Source: Agarivorans sp. TSD2052 (GTDB lineage: Bacteria > Pseudomonadota > Gammaproteobacteria > Enterobacterales > Celerinatantimonadaceae). Taken from it: a stretch of DNA of 64,000 bases. Below are positions 17,490 through 26,836 of this stretch, one piece after another. The notes under the pieces are model-generated. The model made no database searches. It saw only the letters and a program-made list of their open reading frames with translations, and had not been told where the DNA came from. The first letter of the stretch is position 1, and each line of letters starts with the position of its first letter. The stretch spans positions 3,452,501 through 3,516,500 of the forward strand of contig NZ_CP096670.1 in assembly GCF_023238625.1 (NCBI RefSeq), given 5' to 3'. Made by a program: the position numbers and the translations under genes.

Positions 17490-19378
17490 TATTTACCCTG
17501 CTGCATACTATTGGCCGTATAGCGAAACTTCAAAAAGTTTTGCGCGCTACTTAATACTAGAAAAGCATCTTTCAAATTACGCCTTTCAAAATCAGACATA
17601 TTTTCAGGCTCAATATTGTTATCTGGTTCTTGTTCGTTCTCTATGTCTAAGGCTTGATGGCGAATACGCACTAAAGATATCAGCTCCATCGCATGTTGAA
17701 GATCTTTACCCTTTGATGGCGGTAATATCCCCGCTTCAATAATGTCTTCTAAGCGATCGAAGGAGTTCTGCGATTGAGAACCTATCGCCAAGGCATGCAC
17801 GCGAATAAGGTCAGCTAAAGGCGCGGTACCACGTCGCTTCAAGTTAATTGAATTTTTATGCCGACCATCTTTTTCCATTACAAAATCTTTAAAAAATCCG
17901 AGTGGCGGTGTGCGGTTTAAGGCATTTCTAGCAAGACAAGCTAGAAAGCGATTGTTCTTTTTGGCTTTTCTAAGGATGAAGGCATTTAAATGTTCAGCCC
18001 ATTTAGGTCTGCCATAGACACCATTTAGATCGAAAAAAATCGAGCTATTAAGCAGTGCCTGCGGATTGGGGTTATCAATCCAATCAGAGAAACACTCTTC
18101 CCATTGGCTTTGGGTTTTTCGAAACTCAGGATTAGTCGCCATGATATCGCCTGTACAATAGGTGTAACCACAAGCAGCTAAACCATCACAAACATAAGTA
18201 GCCAGCTGTTTAAAATAGTCACCATGCTGTGACTCCTGATATTGGTCACTTAAAATAATGGCATTGTCTTGATCGGTTACGATTAGTTGCTCATCACGTG
18301 CCATAGACCCTAATGCCAAGAAGCAATAAGGCACCGGCGGCGGCCCTAATTTTTCTTCTGCTAACTCAAGCAAACGCTGCTTAAAACTTCGGCCTATTTC
18401 CGACATGGCCCGCCCCACCATATGCGAATTAGCATCTTCGTTAACCATACGCACGAAGCAGTCTTTAAGTTGACTCGATAATAAAATCAGATCTTCAATG
18501 CTGTTTTGCTGAAAAATACTGCTCACTATTAACAAGCTGTTTTGAGATTCATAGCGAATGATATCGGTAACTTCAATCAAGCCGATGGGTTGCTTATTCT
18601 TAAGAATGGGCAAGTGGTGCACGTTATAGCGAAGCATCAATAACATGGCTTCAAAAATATAGGCGTTATGATCTAAAGAGATAAGCTCGGTAGACATCAC
18701 CTCTACCACTTCGGTATCAACATCTAAACCCTGCGCAATGACTTTGGCGCATAAATCGCGCTGAGTGATAATGCCCACAAAGCTATCCCCCCCTTCATCA
18801 GCAAGATTAGGGTTATTAATTAGCGCTGCCGAGACATTTTCTTCAGACATGATTTTGGCCACTTCTTGAATAGTCGTGGTAGATGCCAGCATCACCGGTT
18901 CGCCGCTGAGTATAGTTTTCACCTTTGAGGTGGTGAGTGAGTTGGCATCGTCGCTATTTTCTTCAACTGCTTGCTGCAATCGAATAGTCCCTTCAATTTC
19001 GACAAAGTCAGCAAACACATCATAGCGCTCACAAAACTCCTCAAAGATATGCTGCGGTATGCAGTACAACAGCGTGTCTTTAATAGACTTAGCGGGAAAA
19101 CGGACTTTATTGTTAGTTAATAGTCCCATTTGCCCAAATAAGCCTCCTTGATCAAGTCGGTTATAAAGCTCACCAGTACGACGATATATCTCAACGACCC
19201 CACTGCGGATCATAAAGAGATCATGTATTTTATGGCCAAATTCAATGATCATGCTATCGGCGCGGTAGTATGAGATTTCGACGCTTTTTGACACTTCGAT
19301 TAAGGCTTCGTCAGGTAACTTGTCAAATGGCGGGTATTGGCAGATGAAATTTCGAATCTCAAGTAGCTCGACTTTCAT
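17489..19378 (-). CDS. cNMP-binding / CBS / DUF294 nucleotidyltransferase-like protein
   Basis: 629 residues: N-terminal cyclic-nucleotide-binding-like domain (about 15-130), two CBS domains (about 155-275), DUF294 nucleotidyltransferase core with LGSMARDEQLIVTDQDNA, and a DUF294 C-terminal helical domain. The GS...D.D pattern of the nucleotidyltransferase is intact. Soluble. Coupled to the exonuclease downstream. The family resembles GlnD-like signal transducers; the target is unknown. Confidence 0.9.
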   Translation of the reverse strand: MKVELLEIRNFICQYPPFDKLPDEALIEVSKSVEISYYRADSMIIEFGHKIHDLFMIRSGVVEIYRRTGELYNRLDQGGLFGQMGLLTNNKVRFPAKSIKDTLLYCIPQHIFEEFCERYDVFADFVEIEGTIRLQQAVEENSDDANSLTTSKVKTILSGEPVMLASTTTIQEVAKIMSEENVSAALINNPNLADEGGDSFVGIITQRDLCAKVIAQGLDVDTEVVEVMSTELISLDHNAYIFEAMLLMLRYNVHHLPILKNKQPIGLIEVTDIIRYESQNSLLIVSSIFQQNSIEDLILLSSQLKDCFVRMVNEDANSHMVGRAMSEIGRSFKQRLLELAEEKLGPPPVPYCFLALGSMARDEQLIVTDQDNAIILSDQYQESQHGDYFKQLATYVCDGLAACGYTYCTGDIMATNPEFRKTQSQWEECFSDWIDNPNPQALLNSSIFFDLNGVYGRPKWAEHLNAFILRKAKKNNRFLACLARNALNRTPPLGFFKDFVMEKDGRHKNSINLKRRGTAPLADLIRVHALAIGSQSQNSFDRLEDIIEAGILPPSKGKDLQHAMELISLVRIRHQALDIENEQEPDNNIEPENMSDFERRNLKDAFLVLSSAQNFLKFRYTANSMQQGK

Positions 19379-19708
19379 TATTCGCTCGATATTGAAGATA
19401 GCGTAAATAGTTAACCGTTAGTATATGGCATCTGCGGCTGAGTTGCAGTTAGCTTGCCCCTCAAATCACTATAATTAATGTTCAATTTGCACGCCAAAAG
19501 CCGCCGACTAAACCTAAGATAAATAGCGTCTAGTTGGACGTTCGATTGCCTTGTTTTCAACCAATAGAATTAGCCACAAAACAGGAAAAACCAAACCATC
19601 AAACCCAAAGCGCCCAATATAATAGCTAAAGCATGTTTATTCTAAACAAGCATTAACCGTAATGGGCACGGATATCTGGCTAGCCGCTCTAAGCTTACAT
19701 CGAGAGCT
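19379..19708. other. 330-nt intergenic stretch
   Basis: No gene seen. It includes a perfect TGTTTA-TTC-TAAACA palindrome (19634-19648) and the promoter side of the DUF294 gene. No clear terminator for the Dcu gene was found. Confidence 0.35.
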
Positions 19709-21010
19709 TTACAAAATAATCTCAGCGAGGACAAAGCCTATCATTACCGAGCTAGCAATGGTGACAATACCGGGCACTACGAAGGGGTGATTAAATACCC
19801 ACTTACCAATGCGAGTCGAGCCAGTATCATCCATTTCAACTGCCGCCAACAAGGTTGGGTAGGTAGGCAATACAAACAGCGCGCTTACTGCCGCAAACGA
19901 AGCAATGGCAGCCTCAGGGCTAACGCCCAACATAAAGGCCGACGGCATTAACGCAGCGGTAGTGGCAGCTTGCGAGTACAACAGCATACTGGCAAAGAAT
20001 AGAATTAGCGCCAGCATCCACGGATGTCCTTCTAGCAAGCCTCCCGATAGCGATTTAATTTCTTCTATGTGACCCGATACAAAGGTGTCGCCCAGCCAAG
20101 CTACGCCTAATACACATATACAGGCGCTCATGCCTGATTTAAAAGTCGCGGCATTAAGTACTTCACCGGTATCTACTTTACAGAACATCGCAATGGCGGT
20201 GGCGGCGGTTAACATAAACACCATAATGGCTTCATTACGAGGCAGGCTTGGATTCTCAATTAGCCCTACCGCATCACTAATGGCGGTGGCATAGAAAACC
20301 ACAGCCACAATCGCAACTAAAAAAATCATTACTGAGCGCTTGGCCCCAGCAGGTAACTCTGTACTAGTGGCATCACGACGGCTCACTAAACCATGCGCTA
20401 AGCGTTCTTGATAAATAGGATCGTCTTTTAGCTCTTTGCCCATAAACTGAGCAACAAAGGCACCTATCATACAGGCAATAAACGTAGCAGGAATACAGAT
20501 CATCAATAAGCTGATATAACCCACACCTTTACTTTCTAACATGCCACTCATCAGTACAACGGCTGCAGAGATAGGTGAAGCTGTTATAGCAATTTGCGAG
20601 GCCACTACCGCAATACTGAGCGGGCGAGATGGCCGAATACCCTGCTCTTTTGCCACTTCTGCAATGACTGGCAAAGTAGAAAATGCGGTGTGCCCGGTAC
20701 CTGCAAATAAAGTCATAATGTAGGTAACAATTGGCGCTAAAAAGGTGACTTGCTTGGGGTTGCTTCGTAACACTCGCTCGGCAATATTCACCAAGAACTG
20801 TAAGCCACCAGCAACTTGCATAGCCGCAATCGCCGCTATCACCGACATAATAATCAGGATCACTTCAATAGGAATAGTGCCCGGAGCCATACCTAAGCCT
20901 AAGGTGAGTACTAATACCCCTAAGCCACCAGCAAAACCAATACCGATACCGCCTAAACGTGCGCCTATAAATATGGCCGCTAATACCACCAGCAACTCAA
21001 TTGTTATCAT
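19709..21010 (-). CDS. dcuA: anaerobic C4-dicarboxylate transporter, DcuA/DcuB family
   Basis: 433 residues from ATG 21010, preceded by GGGAGG; an ORF starting 12 nt earlier begins inside this ribosome site. About ten or more membrane helices, with family blocks GARLGGIGIGFAGGLGVLVL and PVIAEVAKEQGIRP. MQVAGGL is closer to DcuA than DcuB. It exchanges aspartate, fumarate or malate for succinate. With the aspartate genes at 55-59 kb it would fit aspartate-linked metabolism, though the loci are 34 kb apart. Confidence 0.9.
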   Translation of the reverse strand: MITIELLVVLAAIFIGARLGGIGIGFAGGLGVLVLTLGLGMAPGTIPIEVILIIMSVIAAIAAMQVAGGLQFLVNIAERVLRSNPKQVTFLAPIVTYIMTLFAGTGHTAFSTLPVIAEVAKEQGIRPSRPLSIAVVASQIAITASPISAAVVLMSGMLESKGVGYISLLMICIPATFIACMIGAFVAQFMGKELKDDPIYQERLAHGLVSRRDATSTELPAGAKRSVMIFLVAIVAVVFYATAISDAVGLIENPSLPRNEAIMVFMLTAATAIAMFCKVDTGEVLNAATFKSGMSACICVLGVAWLGDTFVSGHIEEIKSLSGGLLEGHPWMLALILFFASMLLYSQAATTAALMPSAFMLGVSPEAAIASFAAVSALFVLPTYPTLLAAVEMDDTGSTRIGKWVFNHPFVVPGIVTIASSVMIGFVLAEIIL

Positions 21011-21248
21011 AAATCCTCCCAAGCTCTAATTGCGACGCACTTTACTTCAAACTCAATCCAACCAATAGATGATCAAATCAAACAAACAACAAAAATCAGA
21101 CTTAAACACCAAAATTTATTAATTTAACAGACTTAATAACCAATAATTTGGTAAGGGAAATATCATCTGCCGTTAACTTAACTGCAATATTTGTTAGTAA
21201 GACTAGCATTAATTATCTGTATGTAATGATTAAATTTTTGACAAAATA

Positions 21249-21743
21249 ATGATAGAAATTTGCCAAGCAGATCCTAATAGCAAACAGAGCCAAAAACTAA
21301 TTGGTGCCTTGTCGGCTTCACTATTAACGTTAAGTGGTACACCCGCCTTTGAATACTTTAACGAAAGCGAATTTAACGATGAGAAAGCGATATTTTTATT
21401 AGCAAAGCGTAACGGGATAGCCATAGCCTGCGGAGGGTTTCGTTATCTACAACCAGGTACTTGTGAAATTAAACGGGTTTACTCGCATCAACGCGGAGTG
21501 GGTAAATGGGTGTTAAAAGAACTGGAGATACTAGCGCTGATAAAGGGTTACCAGCACATTAATTTAGCCACCCGCCAAAGTAATACTCAAGCTGTTCAGT
21601 TTTACTTAAAACACGGCTATCACTTCACCGCACCTTTTGGGCCTTACGTTCACCATAAGCACTACGTCAGCTTTGCCAAAACTGCTACGGCTGTTCAACA
21701 ACAATTAAGCACAAAAAAAGCGCAGTTAAATTACTGCGCTTAG
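21249..21743 (+). CDS. GNAT family N-acetyltransferase
   Basis: 164 residues with GNAT core elements: IACGGFRYLQPGTCEIKRVY and the acetyl-CoA loop HQRGVGKWVLKELE, then NLATRQSNTQAVQFYLKHGY. Substrate unknown. The upstream spacer lacks a clear ribosome site. Its last codons overlap the terminator of the convergent GH14 gene. Confidence 0.85.
   Translation: MIEICQADPNSKQSQKLIGALSASLLTLSGTPAFEYFNESEFNDEKAIFLLAKRNGIAIACGGFRYLQPGTCEIKRVYSHQRGVGKWVLKELEILALIKGYQHINLATRQSNTQAVQFYLKHGYHFTAPFGPYVHHKHYVSFAKTATAVQQQLSTKKAQLNYCA
21711..21741 (-). terminator. terminator of GH14 gene overlapping GNAT 3' end
   Basis: AAGCGCAGT / ACTGCGCTT (21718-21726, 21733-21741), 6-nt loop, followed by T7 on the minus strand. 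It is embedded in the C-terminal codons of the acetyltransferase. Confidence 0.75.
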
Positions 21744-21762
21744 TTGGTTTACTAACTCTGCA

Positions 21763-24426
21763 TTAAGAAATGCGGTTAATTAACTTTCTTAACTCACGCA
21801 TTGGCGTGGGCTCGTCGTCAAAGAAGTTTTGCATTCTCAATAAGGTTAATCCATCGTAACCCGGCGCACGCGTTAAGGCTCGCGCCATTTGCTTCCATCC
21901 TTGTTCGCCATAAAGCTCGCCAGCAAGGGCATTTTCACCCATTAGTGATACTTGGCATTCATCGGCGGCATCTGCCATCCAATCAACGAGGTCAGCGGCA
22001 CGCGAGTAGCCTTCGTAGTCTTTGTTGATCATCTCCAAACAAGTAAAGTGGATTGCAGCTCTAGACTGCTTACCTTCAGGCAACAGGGCTTTAAGTAAAC
22101 CCAAGTATTCCTGCTGATTAGTGCTGCTTAACGTAGGATGCACAGCAATTAAGCCGGCGGTAATTTCAGCTGCACGTGGTAATTCAGGGTCACTCACTAC
22201 CCAATGAATACCAGGGATCTTAATCCCAATAGGCACTTGGCCAAACGCGTCATCGTCAAACACACTTAAGGCGTTTTCAAAAATACGACGGCCATGGGCG
22301 ACTAAGGCTTTGTGATACCAAGTAAGAAACTCCCTCGCCCACGCGTTATGGATATAACGCTTATGACTAAATAGCCATTCTGCATCAGGAATGTCGGCCT
22401 GTTCAAAGCTTTCCCAAGTAAAACCAAAGCTACCATTTAGCGCGGCAATACTATGGTACTTTTGCTTCAGATAATTTAACCAATCCTGCTTAGCTAAACG
22501 ACTGTAACACTGCAAGGTACCGCGGTTAGGGTAATTACCCCAATCATGCGAATTGTAGCTTGGGTAACGTAATTCACCCGCAGGGCCTAAGCTGACGTTG
22601 ATCTCGTCCATTAAACCGGCTTGGTTTATGTAGTGCTGCTTAAACGCTTCCATAAAGCGCTGGTAATAGGGCATCACAAACTCATCAGCCCATAACGAGA
22701 CATACTCCATGGAAGCATCGCCCGTTTCTGATACGTACTGTAAATCTTGTACCGAGTTAAGCTGGTCATTGCTTTCTAGCAACCGGCCCCATAACCAAAG
22801 CGGAATAGCTTGCATGAAGTCGTCATTCACGTTGCCGCCCGCTTGGTGGAAAGACAAAATCGGCACCCATTGCAAACCTAGGCGTTTCAGCAAGGCCACC
22901 ACTCTATCGTAGTAACTCCAATCAAACTTACCGGGTTTATCACCTTCTACTAATCCCCACCAAATGTCGGTAGAAATGGCGGTAACTCCAATGCTACGTA
23001 ACTGTCGTAATTGGGCTTCAAACTGCTTCCAATTCTCTTCGTCGAGCATTTGTTTTTGATTAGCCACTTTAAGGTGAAGCGGACCCATCACTCTAAATTG
23101 CTTTTTACCAAGCTGTTTGGTTTCAGCGACTTGATATTTAAACTTGTTAAGTTGCGACAAACGCCCTTTAACTATCGCTTGCTCGTTGAGCTGCGACATA
23201 TCGTTGAAGATCCAGCCTTGAAAAGCGCTACCGTGAAGTACCGAGTGATACAACTGATCCCAACCAGGGTGACTAGACAGGGCTTGCGGCTGAGCATTTT
23301 GTACCAAAGCGGGTATTTTTAACTTACGTATAGCCGTCAGCAAGGCCTGGTTCACCCGAGTAGCATGGCTCGATTCTGCCCCAGTGGCTACAATCAGCAA
23401 ACGGCCATTAGCCTGTTTATGCCAGAATTCTAATTGCTCAATCTGATAATCTAACAATTGCGGGCGGTCTAGCCATGGCTGTGGATTTACGCCCGTTAAA
23501 CAACCTAACCAAGGATGGTCGCTGGCAGTTAACTCAGGTAAAGGAAGGTTCAAACATAACTGACTATCAGCCCAGCTGTTAATAAAGCAAGCTTGCGCCT
23601 GTTCCAACATGTTACCCACATAGCGTTGCCAGTTTTTGGCATACCAAGTGTTGAATTCTTTGAAGCAAGTATTGCTAGTTTTAGCTTGATAACACCGACT
23701 TAGATTTTCGCTAAGTTGCTGCTGCCAGGGGGTATCGCCACCAAGCTCCCACAAACTTAGCCAAGCTTGCTCTGAGCCATATTGCTGTTGCATGTCGGCC
23801 GCTAAAGCCGCTAATGCGGTAGGGCTAAAGCTTTGATAAATAGGCTGACCATCGCGTTCGCCCCATGGTAAACAGGCATCACCGTTCGGACCAAGACCCA
23901 GCAAAATAGCTTCACAGCGTGGAGCAAACTCACTCATATGCTCAGCAAAACAGCGCATCCACTGACTAAAGCTTTCGATTAAACCAGCTTCTGCCCACAT
24001 ACTGGGGCTTTGGGTATTATCGCGGCCGTATTGGTTTACATATTTAATCGCATCTGCACTTTGCTCAGCGGGCAACATAGCCAGCATAGAACCCCAAAAC
24101 CAATCGGGCAAACGCTGCTCAACGCCTTGTTGAGTATCAGAAGAAAAGAACAATTGATACTGTAGCTTAAAGCCGTGAGAGACTAAATGTGCAGACAAAC
24201 GCTGCAACGAAGACCAATAAACTTCTTCCTCTAATTGCTCTGCGCTAAAAGGAGCAATGTAGCGCCAATGAACAGGAACAACGATTGCGTCAACACCATT
24301 TTGACGTAAGTTACGAAGTTGTGGAGATAAGCCCTGGAGCTGGGCTGCGGTGCAAGAAGCGGCATATTCGGCCAGAGGTAAAGACCCCTTCACCCAAGCT
24401 TTGCGCGCTGTTATCGGATTAGCCAT
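21763..24426 (-). CDS. tandem GH14 beta-amylase-like protein, one active-looking and one degenerate copy
   Basis: 887 residues. The C-terminal half (about 445-887) has GH14 hallmarks: DIWWGLVE, SFHQAGGNVND, LGPAGELRYPSY with catalytic Glu618, and GENAL with Glu831. GH14 enzymes release maltose from starch-type alpha-glucans. The N-terminal half repeats the same layout (LRQNGVDAIVVPVHW, LPDWFWG, LGLGPNGDACLPW) but has Asp183 where the catalytic Glu should be, and no second Glu motif, so it is probably inactive. No signal peptide, suggesting cytoplasmic action on glycogen or maltodextrin. Monocistronic. Confidence 0.85.
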   Translation of the reverse strand: MANPITARKAWVKGSLPLAEYAASCTAAQLQGLSPQLRNLRQNGVDAIVVPVHWRYIAPFSAEQLEEEVYWSSLQRLSAHLVSHGFKLQYQLFFSSDTQQGVEQRLPDWFWGSMLAMLPAEQSADAIKYVNQYGRDNTQSPSMWAEAGLIESFSQWMRCFAEHMSEFAPRCEAILLGLGPNGDACLPWGERDGQPIYQSFSPTALAALAADMQQQYGSEQAWLSLWELGGDTPWQQQLSENLSRCYQAKTSNTCFKEFNTWYAKNWQRYVGNMLEQAQACFINSWADSQLCLNLPLPELTASDHPWLGCLTGVNPQPWLDRPQLLDYQIEQLEFWHKQANGRLLIVATGAESSHATRVNQALLTAIRKLKIPALVQNAQPQALSSHPGWDQLYHSVLHGSAFQGWIFNDMSQLNEQAIVKGRLSQLNKFKYQVAETKQLGKKQFRVMGPLHLKVANQKQMLDEENWKQFEAQLRQLRSIGVTAISTDIWWGLVEGDKPGKFDWSYYDRVVALLKRLGLQWVPILSFHQAGGNVNDDFMQAIPLWLWGRLLESNDQLNSVQDLQYVSETGDASMEYVSLWADEFVMPYYQRFMEAFKQHYINQAGLMDEINVSLGPAGELRYPSYNSHDWGNYPNRGTLQCYSRLAKQDWLNYLKQKYHSIAALNGSFGFTWESFEQADIPDAEWLFSHKRYIHNAWAREFLTWYHKALVAHGRRIFENALSVFDDDAFGQVPIGIKIPGIHWVVSDPELPRAAEITAGLIAVHPTLSSTNQQEYLGLLKALLPEGKQSRAAIHFTCLEMINKDYEGYSRAADLVDWMADAADECQVSLMGENALAGELYGEQGWKQMARALTRAPGYDGLTLLRMQNFFDDEPTPMRELRKLINRIS

Positions 24427-24512
24427 TAGTAGCTTACTCTAAAAAAACTGTGCTAGTTATCCCTAGTCCGCAGCTTAACAGCAAGGCTGCAAAGCCTTTC
24501 AGCTGACAAAAA

Positions 24513-24528
24513 GGAGATGTAGATCACA
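24513..24528. promoter_or_regulatory. weak CRP-like site upstream of GH14 gene
   Basis: GGAGA-6-TCACA: the right half is perfect, the left matches 3 of 5 of TGTGA. It lies about 90 nt before the GH14 start, a plausible catabolite control site only. Confidence 0.25.
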
Positions 24529-24622
24529 TTATGTGTATTTGTAGTGTAACCGAAGTCGCCAATTTTCCAAGTTGATCTGAGATAAGCGGCAACGATAAAA
24601 CCCGCTAAAACCGAAAACCACT

Positions 24623-25093
24623 TTATAGCCAGCGACGAACCTTGCCACAGTATTGCTGATAGGCTTCACCAAAATGTTCACGAAGCGCTACCTCTTCTGG
24701 CTTTATTTGGTATTGGTTAATAGCATAAACAAACCAGGCAATACTGAAAAGACTCAGTATTGCTTGCAGGTGCAAGCACCACGCTAACAATAACATGACC
24801 AAACTTAAATACATTGGATTACGGCTAAAGCGATAAATGCCGTCAACCAACAGGTGTTTACTCCGTTCAGGATGATGGGGGTTAATAGTGGTTCGCGCCT
24901 TAAAAAAACCAAACACGCTAATTGAGGCGATACCACACGCCAGCGTAACAATAGCCCAGCGTAAGCTTATCAGCCACTGCGGAAAATAAATGGCGATAAA
25001 ATGATGATTCAGCCAGCTAAAAACATAAGCCAAGCCCATGGCCATCATTAACCAAACCGGAGGGGGAATTAAGAGTTGCATGCGTGTTAGCAT
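24623..25093 (-). CDS. isoprenylcysteine carboxyl methyltransferase family membrane protein
   Basis: About 157 residues from ATG 25093; a GTG at 25159 would add 22 residues and cannot be excluded. Multiple membrane helices with the ICMT/PEMT signature RFSRNPMYLSLV and C-terminal PEEVALREHFGEAYQQY. The bacterial substrates of this family are mostly unknown. Confidence 0.8.
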   Translation of the reverse strand: MLTRMQLLIPPPVWLMMAMGLAYVFSWLNHHFIAIYFPQWLISLRWAIVTLACGIASISVFGFFKARTTINPHHPERSKHLLVDGIYRFSRNPMYLSLVMLLLAWCLHLQAILSLFSIAWFVYAINQYQIKPEEVALREHFGEAYQQYCGKVRRWL

Positions 25094-25202
25094 AACGAAG
25101 CCTTGTGTGAGAAAAAAGGATAAGCAATCATCAATGCGAGAACCAAAATGTTTATTCACCTTGCAGCAAGTTAAACATTAGCCAAACAATCTCAAGCCTT
25201 AG

Positions 25203-25763
25203 TTAATCATGCTCTTCAGCTTTTGCTGGGTCAATGTTGCTTGGTTCCGCAACTTGAAAAATGTAATGTCCGCGGCTGGTAATGGCTGAGTGAAACAAAT
25301 TTTGAAATGGAAACAAACGCCTTTTAAGATAGTAAGTAAAACCTGCAAATACCGCGCTTAGTAGCAAATTTATGATGCCTTCTAACTGATTAATATAAGG
25401 CAAACTTTGATAAACCGAAAAGCCTGCAAATACCATTAACAGCAAATAGCCATTTGGCGCATTTTTGAAAATCATAAATATAATCAGCAAAGGGATAAGC
25501 GCTGGTAACAACAAGGCCATAAGTAAAGGAACACTCACTTGCTCTGCGGCCATTAAACCAAATACTAATTTACTCAACACCATAAACTGCAATACCGCTA
25601 ACAATAGTGCTTTTTGTTTAGCATATTTGTTAAGTGCCTCGCTATCGGGTTGGCTGGCTAACACTCGAGTAACTCGGCGTAAATTCCAATCTTGCTCTAC
25701 CGCATAATCGTAGATTTCTTGTTTGCTCTTGCCTTGGGCAATCAGGTTTTTAATGTGTTTCAT
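25203..25763 (-). CDS. hypothetical membrane protein
   Basis: 186 residues from ATG 25763, preceded by GAGGAG. A soluble helical N-terminal part (KSKQEIYDYAVEQDWNLRRV) looks like a short helix-turn motif; then about four membrane helices and a cytosolic tail. No family recognised. It is followed by the ICMT-like gene after 109 nt. Confidence 0.75.
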   Translation of the reverse strand: MKHIKNLIAQGKSKQEIYDYAVEQDWNLRRVTRVLASQPDSEALNKYAKQKALLLAVLQFMVLSKLVFGLMAAEQVSVPLLMALLLPALIPLLIIFMIFKNAPNGYLLLMVFAGFSVYQSLPYINQLEGIINLLLSAVFAGFTYYLKRRLFPFQNLFHSAITSRGHYIFQVAEPSNIDPAKAEEHD

Positions 25764-26836
25764 TGTCACTCCTCTAAACCACATAATGTAACCGAGTTAA
25801 GCAACAAACAACATCTGCTCGCTAGCAAACACAAAGAAGCATAAGTTAAAAAGAAGATCCTATAACAACGATCGAGCGCTGCCCCAGCAGTTCTGCGGTA
25901 TCCGAAAAACCACTGAAGATAGCCATTTTCGGTAAACTTATGCACAAAAGACCAAGTTATTAACATTTGCTGAGCCTGTGTAACCAATCAATCGAATTAA
26001 TAGAAAATATTCGCTAACTAATAAAAAGCTTATTCTTCAAAGGAAAACATACTAGTAGAACAGCGCTAAGCGCTAATAAAAAGAGTATTAAGTAACCATG
26101 ATGCACTAAATGCGTTCTTCGACTTACAAAAACTAAGGCCTTGTTATGTTTTTAACTTGCGTAGTATCGCTTCTTAATCAGTCAGTTAAAGCCAAAAAGG
26201 GCCAAAGGTGTGTTTTGGGCTATCAAATTTTAAGGCTTAACTGTCAAAACAAGCATACAAACAACTTTCGAATTTTGTACTTATTTTTACGAAGCAAAAA
26301 AAGTCAACGTTAGTTGACAGAGAAGCGACAAAAAAGAATTTTTTACTAATTTTGGGTGACATTATTGACGCTGAAATTGATAACGCTGTAAGCCACAGTA
26401 CAAATAGCATAGCGAATTTTATCCACAGCTTTGTGCACTGTTTTTGTGGGAAAAGCTGTTTGGTTAAAGCGGCCAAAATCAGTTGATTATATCGCTTATG
26501 GGTTTAGCGGCAGTTGTTACTCTTAATGGCAAGTGAAAATTCAACAAAGGCATCTATTTTTATTTGTGATGACTATCAGCTAGTCCACAAAATGAATCTT
26601 TTTGCCGTCACCATTGGGCTGAGCAAGCGATCGCCGGCGGATCACTTCAACAAAGTTAAGATCTTTTAGGCAGATAAAAATCCGTCACAGTAATTTCACA
26701 TTTCTCTGAGATACTCGACCGTTTGTCGCTTCAGCCCCATAAAACTTGTTAAACAGCAGCGATTTGTACTTTAAAGCGCAAGCGAGCCTACGTACACTGA
26801 CTGCAATGCTGTTTTAACCCATAACATGGTGAAAAT
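25764..26836. other. 1.07-kb non-coding region
   Basis: AT-rich with no credible gene. It contains two TTATNCACA-type DnaA boxes (TTATCCACA at about 26419 and TTATGCACA at about 25938), a minus-strand intrinsic terminator at 26296-26318 that belongs to no annotated gene, and several GATC sites. An unannotated RNA is possible. Confidence 0.5.
26296..26318 (-). terminator. orphan intrinsic terminator
   Basis: GTCAAC-TAAC-GTTGAC followed by T7 on the minus strand. The next minus-strand gene upstream is more than 1.4 kb away and the intervening gene is on the plus strand, so this would end an unannotated transcript. Confidence 0.5.

Noticed and set aside
25766-25987. 73-codon minus-strand frame
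   Set aside because: No ribosome site and no protein-like pattern; it overlaps the upstream region of the membrane-protein gene.
26237-26476. 79-codon minus-strand frame
   Set aside because: Overlaps the orphan terminator, Phe/Ser-rich and AT-driven.
25930-26665. Possible replication origin (two DnaA-type boxes, GATC sites, AT-rich)
   Set aside because: Too few boxes and no dnaA, gidA or mioC neighbours; ordinary AT-rich spacer is more likely.
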